A stretch of 64,000 nt of DNA, taken from positions 392,001 to 456,000 of the forward strand of contig CAJNDT010005878.1 in the NCBI GenBank assembly GCA_905221615.1, given 5' to 3'. A model generated the notes under the pieces. It did no database searches. It was not told where the DNA came from and saw only the letters and a program-made list of their open reading frames with translations. This DNA comes from Symbiodinium sp. CCMP2592. Lineage: Eukaryota; Sar; Dinophyceae; Suessiales; Symbiodiniaceae. The position numbers and the translations under genes are program-made. Positions 1-11,160 of this stretch are shown here, in pieces (position 1 is the stretch's first letter; each line of letters starts with the position of its first letter).

Positions 1-950
1 CACCGAGAGACTTGTCATGCAAAGCAAAGGCACTAAAGGTGATCGTGAAGAAGCGAAAACCACTCGATACTGAACACTGCCGTCTTTGATCCACCGGCTG
101 CAGGGTGTCAGGCAGTACAGTTGAAATATCCGAGGAGGAGTTCTCCCTCTGGGACTGCGCACTGAAGCGATTACACACGCGATAAGAGGACTGTCCCTGA
201 CAGGGCTTTGGGTTGCAAGAGATGCATTCAATAGCTACCTGAACTCCTCCACAATCGCTTAGGGTTCCTTCGCTAGGAAGCGACCACGGGCCCCAACTAC
301 ACAAAGAGCAAAGGAGCCTCGCATCGCATCTTGAGTGTATTTGGGCTCTTGACTCGACACAACAAACCACGACTCCTACATGCTAAGAAGCAAACCGAAT
401 AGTATCTATGGCAGAGGCTTTGTGTGCCTCGGGAACGGTTTGTAGGACAATCATACGGGCTTTAGACATCAGAAGCAACATCGAAATGATGCTAATAAAA
501 AACATATGCAAATAGACATAATGCGATGGACAAGCCGTGCTAGAGAATGACCAGTAAACCCTAAACAACGATTGCCAACTGAGCATGTCCAAAATACCCC
601 GAGGGTGCTGTATAGTATCGGGCCTTTCGGGTTCGGGGCTAGCTCCGTTATATGCCTGAGTTTTACAGGAGCTGTTCTAAATTGAGGACCAGCATTACGA
701 CTTTTTGTGTCCTTTGAAGGAAGACGGTTGGATTCAGGGCTTCAAGTTCGCGATTGACCGTTTGGGGTCTCGATTTTTGAAAGTTGGGGAGACCTCTGAA
801 GGGCCCTTTAACAGAGCCCTTATGCTTCTGCTGTCTGAGTTTATAGGGAATCGGAAAGCGACTGCAGCAAGACTCGGTATGCGTACATATAGCCCTATAG
901 CTGACAACAATCCCGAAAAGGTCTTCTTCGATCTGGTGTGCAGGAGCCTG
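1..950. other. Gene-free stretch, nothing recognised
   Basis: Only short frames without recognisable protein features are present on either strand. No repeat family, RNA gene or promoter could be supported. Confidence 0.5.
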
Positions 951-953
951 TCG

Positions 954-1119
954 ACTACCTACTACCTGCTACTACCCGCTACTACTACCGCTACTACTGC
1001 CACTACGACTACGACTACGACTACGACTACTACTACTACTACTGCTACTACTACTACTGCTCCTGCTACTATTTCCACTCCTACTTCTACTACTTCTACT
1101 GCTACTACTACTACTACTC

Positions 1120-1168
<49 letters not shown>

Positions 1169-1175
1169 GGCTAGT
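954..1175. repeat. Imperfect (TAC)n trinucleotide tract
   Basis: About 220 bp of TAC/GAC/TGC triplets, purest at 1107-1168. Every frame through it is open and gives Thr, Tyr/Cys or Ser runs, so the overlapping open frames are artefacts of the repeat. Confidence 0.9.
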
Positions 1176-1274
1176 ACTACTAAAGCCTGTCGGAGGAGAC
1201 TTGCAGTGAATTGTGTGAGACATCTGTTAAGAGGGTCTCAGAAGCTTGTTCTACCGTAAGCCTTACTAATCAGA

Positions 1275-1385
1275 ACAGGGTTTTAGGGCTTTAGGGTTTA
1301 GGGTTTAGGGGTTTAGGGTTAGGGGTTTAGGGTTTAGGGTTTAGGGTTTAGGGGTTTAGGGTTTAGGGTTTAGGGTTTAGGGGCA
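1275..1385 (+). repeat. Interstitial telomere-like TTTAGGG tract
   Basis: About fifteen TTTAGGG units interleaved with GTTTAGGG and GGTTTAGGG variants. TTTAGGG is the plant/alveolate-type telomere repeat. The tract is internal and degenerate, so it is interstitial and not a chromosome end. Single decayed units recur through the first 10 kb in both orientations (about 1620-1680, 1740-1810, 3176-3205, 8400-8640). Confidence 0.85.
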
Positions 1386-2169
1386 ATCAGGAACCACCAC
1401 AATAGTATTGGTAATTATTGAGGGCCCTATTGGTAAGGGTCTATGTACCTAAATAGTATATACATTGGCCTTCAAGTACTCCCTACATGGGTACATTGGG
1501 CCCAAAGTATATACTGTTTGGATACATCGACCCTTAGGGTATATTAAACCCGCAAACCTTAAATCCCGAATCCTGGTGTCTTTAGAAGCACACGAGCAAC
1601 AAAGCTTACGGGGTTCAGAGGTTTAGGGTTTTTTTTGAGGCGTGAGGTTTAGGGTTTAGGGCTTTGGCGCTTTGGGTGTTCGATGCAGGGAAAAGGGGGT
1701 TTAGCGGCTTAGGGTCCCAACCCTATAAGGCCTTGATCCCTAAGCCCTAAACCCGCAAACTCTAAACCCAAGCCATAAACCTTAAAACCCTAAACCCTCA
1801 AAGCCTAAATCCCTAGCAACCGAGGAATACAAAGGGCCCCTTTTTGGTATTGGGTAGCTTTATTTGCAACCTAGAAGACCTAAGCTGCGAAATACCTTTG
1901 GGTATATTCTACTATAAACAAACGAAAGACATAATATGTACATATGTATATGGACATATAAAAGAAGAAGAACAATATTAATAAAAAGGAGCCCTAACGA
2001 ATGAAATTGGTAATTCTTTGGGCGTCTGTGGTAAACTTCTTCCGAAACACCTCGGGGGCATCGGCCCTGGGCAGGCTTTGGTTAGCGAATCGCATGCCCG
2101 AAGACACACGCACAAAGCTGGCTCGCCCAAAAGGGTCCATGTACCTGCGTGGTACAGTATCAGTGCAAA
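1386..2169. other. Gene-free stretch with decayed TTTAGGG/CCCTAAA units
   Basis: No protein feature. Decayed telomere-like units run in one orientation at about 1620-1690 and in the opposite orientation at about 1740-1805. Confidence 0.5.
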
Positions 2170-2177
2170 AATATATG

Positions 2178-2213
<36 letters not shown>

Positions 2214-2480
2214 TAGAAAACACATCTACACATATCTGTATAGTAAAATGTACACATCTGTATGTATATATATATATGTATAAATATACATATATGTACA
2301 TGGAAACACATATAGAGGCGTATGGAACTACAAAAACTCTTCATGCATAAACGCAGGCCCAATGATCGACCCTTCTGTGTGTGTGTGCGTGCATTTTCGC
2401 ATGTATGTATGTATGTATGCATGTATGTATGTGCGTATGTATGTATGTACGAAACCTGATTTCTTCGTACCTATACATAC

Positions 2481-2523
<43 letters not shown>

Positions 2524-2610
2524 ATGCGTATATATACATAAAGATAATACTATATATATATATATATATATATGTATATACATATATATATATATGTATG
2601 TATGTAATGT
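2170..2610. repeat. (TA)n and (TATG)n microsatellite cluster
   Basis: Alternating TA runs at 2177-2211, 2484-2520 and 2551-2598 with ATGT/TATG tetranucleotide runs at 2400-2452. The overlapping minus-strand frames encode only Tyr/Ile/His repeats and are not genes. Confidence 0.9.
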
Positions 2611-3359
2611 ATGCGGCCGTGAATATACCTTGATCGCAAAGTACATTTTTCGGGATCCCCCTCAATTGAATTCCAATGTTCACACAAGGCACATGGACTC
2701 TGCAGAGTTTCAATAATCCGGATTGAGTTGCTTGCTCGTGGATGCGGCTGATAGAGTCAACCAGCTTGACGATCTAAGCTTCTGACCTATCTATTAGGAT
2801 TGAAAATTTAGGATATGATATAGTTGCCAAAGCACGAACCCGAATCCGGGAGGGAAATTCCTCGATCCTCAGCTGTTCTTCCAGGGTCTCTCGCTCCAAA
2901 TCCACGCAACCATAATTTGTCCTAATAGGGTACTGGATGGGGTGTTCGGACCTGTACATTTCTGTCTCAACCCTCCGCGACCCTGGAAGCATGCTTCCAG
3001 ATGGCCAGGGAAACGGCCTGAAAATGAACTGATGGGGCAAGGCCTACGGGATCTGCAATGAACCCGGCAGCAAAGCCAGTGAACAAGTACGGTCCTAAGT
3101 TCAAGGTTTGCAAATGCAGGTTCAGACTCTGGGGTTTTGGGTATGTAGGATTTGCAGTACAGGCGTGGAGTTTGGATTTAGGGTTAGGGTTTAGGGTTTA
3201 GGGTTTTGGTTTAACGGCTTCGGGTGCATGTCGCTTAACCACTCGGGGTTTAGGTTTGATGCAATCCCAGCAGACCTGGCAAAGATTTTTGAGGCGTACG
3301 CCTATCGGAATTCACGTCGCACACGCACTCCAATGATTGAAGATCACTGGAATCTGTAC
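2611..3359. other. Gene-free stretch
   Basis: An 88-codon minus-strand frame at 2774-3040 has no recognisable feature and is probably chance. A short telomere-like tract lies at 3176-3205. Confidence 0.4.
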
Positions 3360-3463
3360 TACTGTTGATGATATAAATCCTGCATTACCTTAAGGACCTT
3401 AAACTGTGGGAAATATGGTATATCATTATTCTGGGTAGTGCAGGATTTATATCATCAACAGTA
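3360..3463. mobile_element. MITE-like hairpin with perfect 25-bp arms
   Basis: The arm at 3360-3384 is the exact reverse complement of 3439-3463 (core TGATGATATAAATCCTGCA). The 54-bp centre is AT-rich and has no coding capacity. A decayed relative with the same core words lies near 6800-6900. The structure fits a miniature inverted-repeat element; no target duplication was obvious. Confidence 0.7.
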
Positions 3464-3727
3464 TGACACTCGGTACATGACTTACTCGTAGGGCTGTCCC
3501 AACTAGAGGTCCCAAATTAAGGATGCATATAGGAATTTCTGAAAATAGCGGACCCTGATATAGCACGCTCAATAGAATAAGATCCTGATTACAAGGATCC
3601 CAAATAAGGTACCCTTAATTTTCGGAAACTCCCATACTCGGACTTAAGGACAGGTGTGTCGTATTGTTCAACGAATGTTCCTCAAAGCAAGTTTTTATTG
3701 GAGTGTCTGGGCATGCCAGCCCTCACC

Positions 3728-3928
3728 CAGAGAGCCCAATACCCCTTAATTAAGGAATATAGCTCAAATCATAATATGAAGCCCTATATAATTTAAGCCA
3801 TACCCAAACCTCCAAAGTAGGCAGAATAATGGCCCAATACCTATGGCCCAATACCTATAGCAAAGGCCATTCTTCTACATACTTTGGGGGTCCAGGCATT
3901 CCTTAATTAAGGGGTATTGGGCTCTCTG
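3728..3928. mobile_element. MITE family A, copy 1
   Basis: Ends are inverted repeats starting CAGAGAGCCCAATACCCC and continuing TTAATTAAGG. The middle holds palindromic AT-rich DNA plus a repeated GCCCAATACCTAT word that makes this copy longer than its relatives at 4736 and 8047. CCCTCA lies next to both ends (left ccctcaccc, right gccctcag) and may be a target duplication. Confidence 0.75.
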
Positions 3929-4261
3929 CCCTCAGCTGTTGGCCGAGGGCCCGACCAGAAAAAACTGGACAAAGGTTTGGCGGAGCCGACCAGGACCCCC
4001 CCAAAAGCACATAAGCAAAAATAAGTATTGGGATATCCCACATAAACCCCCTTTTAATGAAGCCCATTAAGGTTGGGATAATAAAAGACGAATCTTTCAG
4101 AATCGACTACCTTATAAGAACCCCAACAGTTGAAAAGTTGAGTTTACAGCCACTAAGCCCAAAACCCTAAACCCTAAACACGGAAACAGGAGCGCAACCC
4201 TGCCGCACAATGCGACTTACCCAGGCGCGCCTCTCCAACCTTAAACCTTGGATACTGGTTG

Positions 4262-4350
4262 GGGGTTTAGGGTTTAAGGGTTAAGGGTTTAGGGTTTAAG
4301 GGTTTAGGGTTTAGGGTTTAAGGCTTTAGGGTTTAGGGTTCAGGGTTTAG
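4262..4350 (+). repeat. Interstitial telomere-like TTTAGGG tract
   Basis: Degenerate TTTAGGG/TTAAGGG units with the same character as the tract at 1275. Confidence 0.8.
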
Positions 4351-4735
4351 TTTAGGGTCCCTTACAGTAAGAGATTTTAATAGGGCTACTATTAAGGGCC
4401 TAATATATCTATAATGAAAATGTTATCCAACTGTTACTGAGTGGGGGCAGTACCCAACCTTAAACCCTATCTAAACCCTGAACCCCTGTATGAACCCTGA
4501 ACTTACACCCTACAGCCATTTCTGAAGGCTGAATCCTAAAGACCCTAAAGCTTAAGCCCCAGCCCCGAAATCCTGGCCCTGAACGCTGAGTTTAGGGTTA
4601 AGGGTTTGTGGGCTTAGGATTGAATTCTGAATTCTGCGGGTCGCCAAGTGGAGTCTCGTGAAGCGTGCAGAAACACCAGAGCCGACATGCCCGAATCACA
4701 AAGCCCACCACCCTGTTCAAACACTCGCAAGCCCC

Positions 4736-4839
4736 CAGAGAGCCCAATACCCCTTAATTCAGGAATATGGCTTAAATTATATAGGGCCTCATATTATGAT
4801 TTAAGCTACATTCCTTAATTAAGGGGTATTGGGCTCTCT
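4736..4839. mobile_element. MITE family A, copy 2
   Basis: A 104-bp near-palindrome with ends CAGAGAGCCCAATACCCC and its complement, and a core containing TTAAATTATATAGGGCC. It shares termini with 3728-3928 and 8047-8153. AAGC occurs near both ends and may be a target duplication. Confidence 0.75.
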
Positions 4840-6584
4840 AAGCATAAACCGTGAAACCCTAAACCCTGAACCCCACAGCGTGGCTCCACCAAATCGAGAA
4901 AATCTCGTGTGACTTTGGCAAGTCAGTGAGAAGACCAGCTGTGGATTGACCAAGGGAGGGTCCGTGAGTCCTAAACCCAAGTTGAACCTAGGAATAAAAA
5001 GGGTGCCCTTTTTGGTGTAAAGGGGCTTACAAGGGAACCTGCAGCCTAAAAATGTGAATAACGGCCTACTCTGGGTCCTAGGAGTCAAAAGCTTAGGGCT
5101 TGGTGTTCGAGGCTTTCGGGTTTAGGGCTAGGGGGGGGTAGGATTTAAAGTCTTGGGTGCAGGGTGTAGTGTTTGCAGCTTTCGGGTTTAGAAGTTTAAG
5201 GCTTTAGGAATCAAAGTTTAAGGCTTTAGTGGCTATTCTGTTTTTTTCAGCCTCTCTTCACTTCGCGAGTGTGGGAAAACTAGTGCCCCAGGCCCTAAAT
5301 CCCAACGCCCGCCTATTCTTAAAGTTGGAAGTTTGGGGTGCAGGGTTCTTTCTGGTCAGAAGTAGAGGTCCGTCTCATCGTACAAAGCTGAGTCGACGTT
5401 TTCACGTATTTCGATATTAAGTTGTGCATACATGACTAACATGTTTATGTTTATTGCACAAAGTCTTGCTAAAGATGGTCAACGTTGCTGAGGGTCAGGG
5501 TGTTCCTGTCGGTTGGTTTAGAGCATACCAAAGTCCAAAGCTTACGGCAGAGTGCAGTTGCATGGTATAGCACAGGGTACTGCGTGTTTCATGGGCAAGC
5601 GCAGATGCCAAGGCACTTTAGGATTCTACCCCTAAACCCGAAGCCTAGCATTAGGGCGTCCGGATCTCGGCGTTTCGGTCATAGTGATATTCGGGCCAAC
5701 GCTTTCGGGAGATTTCCCCGATCCCACCCGCAGAATCTCACCCTAGAATTCAGATCACACGAAGAACTATGTAAAGCCATAAATCCTAAGCCAAGATCCC
5801 GTAATGAGGATTATGATGCGAATCCTCACATGCGGTTTTCGCAAGCTAAGCTTGACACCCGCAACCCTCAAGCTCCAAATTGCTGGAACATCCTTTAGAA
5901 CTGAACCCAGAGACTCCAAAACTTAAGGAATATACCTTAAACCATATTAGGCTTCCTAGTAGTATGATAACTTACGGTATATTCAGTATATTCCTTAATA
6001 TTAAGGAAGTTCTGGAAGGTTTAGACTGTGACGGTTAAGAAGCTTGGCTTTAGGCCGCAGGGTTTAGCTACACCCAACACCTATTGCATAAATGTCTGCG
6101 CTTCGGCGAGGGACCCGTTTCTTGTAACCGTCAGCTGTAGCGTCCAAACGCCCTCTACATTGCAGCCCCCAAGTTTCAGAAACCTCTATATGGGTCTGAG
6201 GTTTAAGTTTAGGGTTTAGGCGGTCCTAGGCCCTAAACCCTAAACCTTGTAGGTTTGAAACATCCAGGTTCAGAGCTCTCGAAACCGAAGCCCGAAACCT
6301 TAAACCGTCCCGAAGGCTTGTTGAAGCATTCGGGATCGATAGTGACCCGGGGCTAGAGGCAACGCTTAGAGTAGAGCTTAGGGCGCTTAAAAGGCTTGGA
6401 GGGGTTTCGGTGCTTGTAAGCTTTGTGGCTGGTGTCCCAGAGAAGATGCTGACACCTAGACGTCCTCCTTCTGGTCACTGTCCACCAGCACGCTACTTGA
6501 TTCTCCTCCGGGAAACGACAAAGTTGGCAGCTTGGGGTTTGATACTATATACAGGTGCCTTAAGAATTAGAACAGGGGTTTGGG
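4840..6584. other. Gene-free stretch, two weak open frames
   Basis: Frames at 4819-5088 (minus) and 5485-5898 (plus, 137 codons) show no recognisable motif and lie among decayed telomere-like units. A further imperfect AT-rich inverted repeat built on CTTAAGGAATATA lies at about 5920-6010. Confidence 0.4.
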
Positions 6585-6630
6585 GCCCACTATCTATATA
6601 TATATACATACATACATATCTATTTATATT

Positions 6631-6661
<31 letters not shown>

Positions 6662-6665
6662 ACAT
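6585..6665. repeat. (TA)n/(TACA)n microsatellite
   Basis: Short tract of TA and TACA/TATT units with no coding signal. Confidence 0.85.
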
Positions 6666-7414
6666 AATACATATACCATACGAGTACTTAAAGTAAGGGG
6701 CCCCCAAAATAGAATAGATAAGTAGCCCCGATAGTACCCAAATCGCGATAGGGACTCATATTTCCAGGATACTGGGCCAAGGAGGCTTCTTCAAAACTGT
6801 TGATAGGCAACTGGTTGATGATAGAAATCCTGGGGTTCCTTTCAGGGGATCTATAGGGTTTTAGGGTTTAGGGTTTAGGGATATAAACCCTGCAGTACCC
6901 ATAATAAGGAATATACCGTAATTACCCTAGCTTAGGGTCCTTAAGATACCCCAAGGGTCCAACGGACCCAATAAACAGGTACTCGGTTTTAGGATAGTAG
7001 TTATGTAGCTTAGGACTTTGGAGAGTGTATGACTATTAGGTACTTGGACCCTTGGGGGTAACGCAGCGTTTACAACATCAGGCGTATCTTGAGCCTTTGG
7101 GAGTTTAAGTTTCTGTGTCTCTGGCAGTGGAAGCCTTCAAGGTTTTCTTTATTCAGACTTCCAGTTCGTCCGGGGTTTAAGGGGTTTAGAGTTTGACAGC
7201 CTCTGCCCGGGGGTGGGGTATGTTGGATTTTCAGGCCATTGGTTGTGCTGCAAACTTAAAATAAAATCCTAAACTCTCAAGCCCAAGAACAGGTTGAGGG
7301 GTTTGGGATTTGCGGCAAGACCCTGATGCTACTGCACATGACCCGTTACAGGCCTTTGGGTCACCTTGTCCTCTAGTATAATAAGGAAACCCCAGAAATT
7401 AAGCCCCCACACTA

Positions 7415-7530
7415 TGAACCCTGAACCCTAAACCCTAAACCCTGAACCTTAAACCCTAAACCCTAAACCCTAAACTCCTAAACCCTATGAACCCTGAACC
7501 CTAAACCCTAAACCCTGAACCCCGAGCCCC
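7415..7530 (-). repeat. Interstitial CCCTAAA tract
   Basis: Telomere-like units in the orientation opposite to the tracts at 1275 and 4262, mixed with CCCTGAACC variants. Confidence 0.8.
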
Positions 7531-8046
7531 ACACTATGAACCCTGAACCCGAAACCGTGGCTGGGGGGGTGCCCACCAGCCACACGATTTGGACTCTCCG
7601 GGATGGCTAGGGTCAAAAAAGCCCAACGCCTGCAAACCGCCTGAAAAGCTCGAAACTCTACTTGGAGGGGCAGGGGACATAGTAAGGGATCTTAAAGGGG
7701 CTCCTTAAAGGGATCTATAGGGTTCCTGTTAAAGGGATCTGTGGGGTTTAGGGATTAGGGTCTACTTGGAGGGGCAGGGGACTGAGTAAGTCGTTCATAA
7801 GTAGGGTTATAATCGGGGTAACTCCACTTGGGGTACTTAAAACTCTACTTATAACCTACTTACTAAGTCCAAGTAAAGACTATTGTACGGGCCTTAATAA
7901 TTAGAATCGGGTTTTGGGGGGCTCCTGGTTATTGCTATATGTACACCCACAAAAGCCACGTACTTCAAAGAACCTGAAACCCTGACTTCAAACACTCTAA
8001 ACCTTACACCTTGCCCTCCAAACTCCTGAACATCCCAAGCCCTCCC

Positions 8047-8153
8047 CAGAGAGCCGAATACCCCTTTAACAAGCAATATACCTGAAATTATAAGGGGCTT
8101 CATATTGTGATTTAAGCTACATATTCCTTAATTAAGGGGTATTGGGCTCTCTG
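8047..8153. mobile_element. MITE family A, copy 3
   Basis: A 107-bp element ending CAGAGAGCC...GGGCTCTCTG. The left arm has several substitutions (ACCCCTTTAACAAGC) while the right arm matches the family, so this copy is the most decayed of the three. Confidence 0.7.
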
Positions 8154-8169
8154 GGTACACCCTGAACCC

Positions 8170-8310
8170 CTTTGAAGAACCCTATAGATCCCTTTAAGGA
8201 ACCCTATAGATCCCTTTAAAGAACCCTATAGATCCCTTTAAGGAACCTATAGATCCCTTTAAGGAACCCTAGATCCCGTTAAGGAACCCTATAGATCCCT
8301 TTAATGAGCC
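8170..8310. repeat. 22-bp tandem repeat
   Basis: About six units of GGAACCCTATAGATCCCTTT plus AA, with small deletions. Single related units occur at 7700-7740. Confidence 0.85.
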
Positions 8311-9984
8311 CTTTAAGAACCCTTGCGTAGGTTCTGCCTCGCTCCGCGCGTCGGCGCATGCGTCGGTACTTCCGGGTCAAGTGCTTTGCCTGGCCAGGGC
8401 GTGGGGTTTAGGGCTTCGGGTTTCGGAGTTTGGGGTTTATGGGTCTAGGATTTGGGGATTTAGGGCTTAGGGTTTCGGACCCTAAGCCCTACCTTAACCC
8501 TGAATAACCTACCTTTTTAGGGTTCCCTATTATGATTTCCTTCTATAAGTCCTCAAAAGGGTAGGTTCTTCAGGGTTAGGGTAAGGCTTAGGGTTTCGGC
8601 GCTTGGGGTCTAGGGTTTGGGGGTTTAGGGTTTAGGGTTGAAATGGCATGGCATAAAACTCATGGCTCAGTTAGGGTTGTTATGGAACTGCAGGATCTTG
8701 TCCCTTAAGAACAAAGACCTTTGCATGGACATTTCGAACCTCACTTGGTACTGTATCAAGCCGTATCAGGCCACGCAAGAGACCTCATAGATTAACGACC
8801 TGAGGCTGTAGGATCGTAAAGAAGTAGCAAGTTCGTACAGGGGGCTGGGAATATAGGATTATCAGGTGCTTGGACCCTAAACATTATGTCTCAAAATTCA
8901 CCTCCCAAGCTGTATAACCTACAATCGAAAGGTCATAGTCTGCTGCTGCTATGCGTAGCATTCGGGGCTTCCGGCACCGGTAGTGCATCGGCGACAGTCA
9001 GGGTCGGCAGCATAAACACTAGACTCTGCCGAACCCTGAATCCAGTGAGGTTTGCTCCCCGGCAGCAACTGGAGCTGTCCTGATGGAACACCAAGCATAC
9101 GCTGGTCACCACACGGGTAACCTGTAACCATCGTAAACCCTACAAACCCTTAACCCTGAAGCTTTCACAATCATAAGTAACAGACTACTGTGAGGTAGAG
9201 GCAGTGGGTATGTCTGAAACCCTGGAACCCGGGGATCCCAGAGACTGAGACAGCTCGTCTTAGGCATATTCCTTCACATTAATGCTTTAGTAAGTTTGGG
9301 GTTTCGGGTTTAGGGTTTAGCGTTTAGAAAAGCAGGGATGCCTCTCTGGGGCCCTTCGTCAAAGGATCTTGGAATGTGCGAGCCTCAACCGCTCCTACGG
9401 ACTTAACCGAGCCTTAATTGGAGCCCACATAGAACTCGTTTAGAGTTTCGCAGAACCCGACAAGGAGCCCCAACTTGAAACGCTGGCCCCCGCCAGCAAC
9501 CGCGTACTTGTCGAAGCCGCGTACAACTCAATTTCATCTGAGCCCCCGCAGAAAGGCGCTTCACTCTTCCAGGACAATTAACGGAGCCCCATGAAGACTG
9601 TTGAGTCTTATGATACCTTTAGTCGAACCCTGAGAACATGTGTCAAAAACCGTAAACACTTAATTGCTAAGCACTAAAACGGTTAATTTAAGACGCACTT
9701 TCATTAACCCGTACAGCCCCATTGAAAACCTCGTATGCCCCATAAAAAGACTTAAATCAAGCACCAGATTTGTATTCTTAACACCCCCATGAATACCCTT
9801 TAGCAGCCTGAGTGAACCCTCTATCAAAACCCTCAAAGCCCCGCATATTCAACCCTGTATTACAACCTCCCTGAAGCCTAAACCCTACTTGGAGGATCGT
9901 GGGACTTAGTAATCATTGCCCTTTTGCACCGAACCAGAACCACAAGGTTTAGATCCACAGGGCTTTTTCGACAGAGTTGGCTTC
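8311..9984. other. Gene-free stretch
   Basis: Scattered TTTAGGG-like words only. Short frames at 8886-9083 (plus) and 8949-9131 (minus) overlap each other and have no motif. Confidence 0.45.
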
Positions 9985-10315
9985 TAAAGACGTTTACAGA
10001 CTTTTAAAAACTTTCAAATGCAAGAAAAAACATTCTAAAAACTTTTAGAAGACTTTAAAAGACTTTTAGAAACTTTTAGAAGACTTTTGCAAACTTTAAA
10101 AGACTTTTCAAAACTTTAAAAGGCTTTTAAAATATTTAAAAGACTTTTAAAAACATTAAAATACATTTAAAAGCTTTAAAAATACTTTAAAAGACTTTTA
10201 AACGCTTTTAAAAGCTTTTACAAACTTTAAAAAGAATTTGAAAGACTTTTAAAGACTTTAAACAACTTTTAAAAATTTTTAAAAACTTTAAAACACACAC
10301 AAAAAAAAACTACAT
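9985..10315. repeat. AT-rich AAAAGACTTTTAAAA-type repeat
   Basis: About 330 bp built from 10-20 bp permutations of AAAAGACTTTTAAAAACTTT, each partly palindromic. It lies just before the 94-bp satellite. Base composition differs sharply from both neighbours. Confidence 0.75.
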
Positions 10316-10383
10316 TTTTTAATGTTTTTTCCGAGAAGACGAGGATGAAGAAGACCTGGCACAGGGTTTACAGTTTCAGGGTC

Positions 10384-10825
10384 TTTAGGGTTTGGGGTTA
10401 GAAGGCAGAGTGCCATAGTATTAGGGGTTTGAGGGTAATGAAAGGGTTAGGGTTAGAGTTTCAGGGTCTTTATTATATTTAGGGTTTGGGGTTAGAAGGC
10501 AGAGTGCCATAGTATTAGGGGTTTGAGGGTAATGAAAGGGTTAGGGTTAGAGTTTCAGGGTCTTTATTATATTTAGGGTTTGGGGTTAGAAGGCAGAGTG
10601 CCATAGTATTAGGGGTTTGAGGGTAATGAAAGGGTTAGGGTTAGAGTTTCAGGGTCTTTATTATATTTAGGGTTTGGGGTTAGAAGGCAGAGTGCCATAG
10701 TATTAGGGGTTTGAGGGTAATGAAAGGGTTAGGGTTAGAGTTTCAGGGTCTTTATTATATTTAGGGTTTGGGGTTAGAAGGCAGAGTGCCATAGTGTTAG
10801 GGTTTGAGGGTAATGAAAGGGTTAG
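10384..10825 (+). repeat. 94-bp satellite, left half
   Basis: Units repeat every 94 bp: the shared word GAAGGCAGAGTGCC begins at 10401, 10495, 10589, 10683 and 10777. Each unit also carries GTTAGGGTTAG and a TTTAGGGTTTGGGG telomere-like word. The array is cut at 10825 by the Copia element and resumes at 20523, so the satellite is older than the insertion. Confidence 0.92.
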
Positions 10826-11160
10826 TGTTGAAATGCTTCTCACTGCATGCCCAGGTATCAGGTTAGACAGGTGTGTAGTCTGCTTGAAGGGATTGCCGGC
10901 ACTTGTATAGTTTCGTTCAGGTAGGCTTGTACATGTGTGTTTCCTGTATCCTTTGGCTTAGGGGAAGGCTGCGTAGGAAAGCCTCTTGAGCCATGTGTAC
11001 TGTAACCAACAACTTGTAAAGCTGTACAGGTCGTTTGTTGGTTTGTCGGTTCTCTTGTTGCTTCGTTGAGATCGTGAGTCGCCTCCGCGCCCAGCCATAG
11101 AAAACATTCTGCGTGAGCTTCGCTGCAGGGTATGGCCACCCAGGGTGAACACCTTCAACA
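10826..11160 (+). repeat. 5' LTR of the Copia element
   Basis: 335 bp, TG...CA, with 7-bp inverted ends TGTTGAA/TTCAACA. The ATG of the polyprotein (11132) lies inside this LTR, and a second in-frame ATG (11165) lies just after it. No convincing TATA box or primer-binding site was identified. Confidence 0.95.

Noticed and set aside
705-1259. Plus-strand open frame of 184 codons
   Set aside because: Most of it is the (TAC)n tract read as Thr; all frames are open there.
5485-5898. 137-codon plus-strand frame
   Set aside because: No motif, no codon pattern different from the surrounding gene-free DNA, and decayed telomere-like units on both sides.
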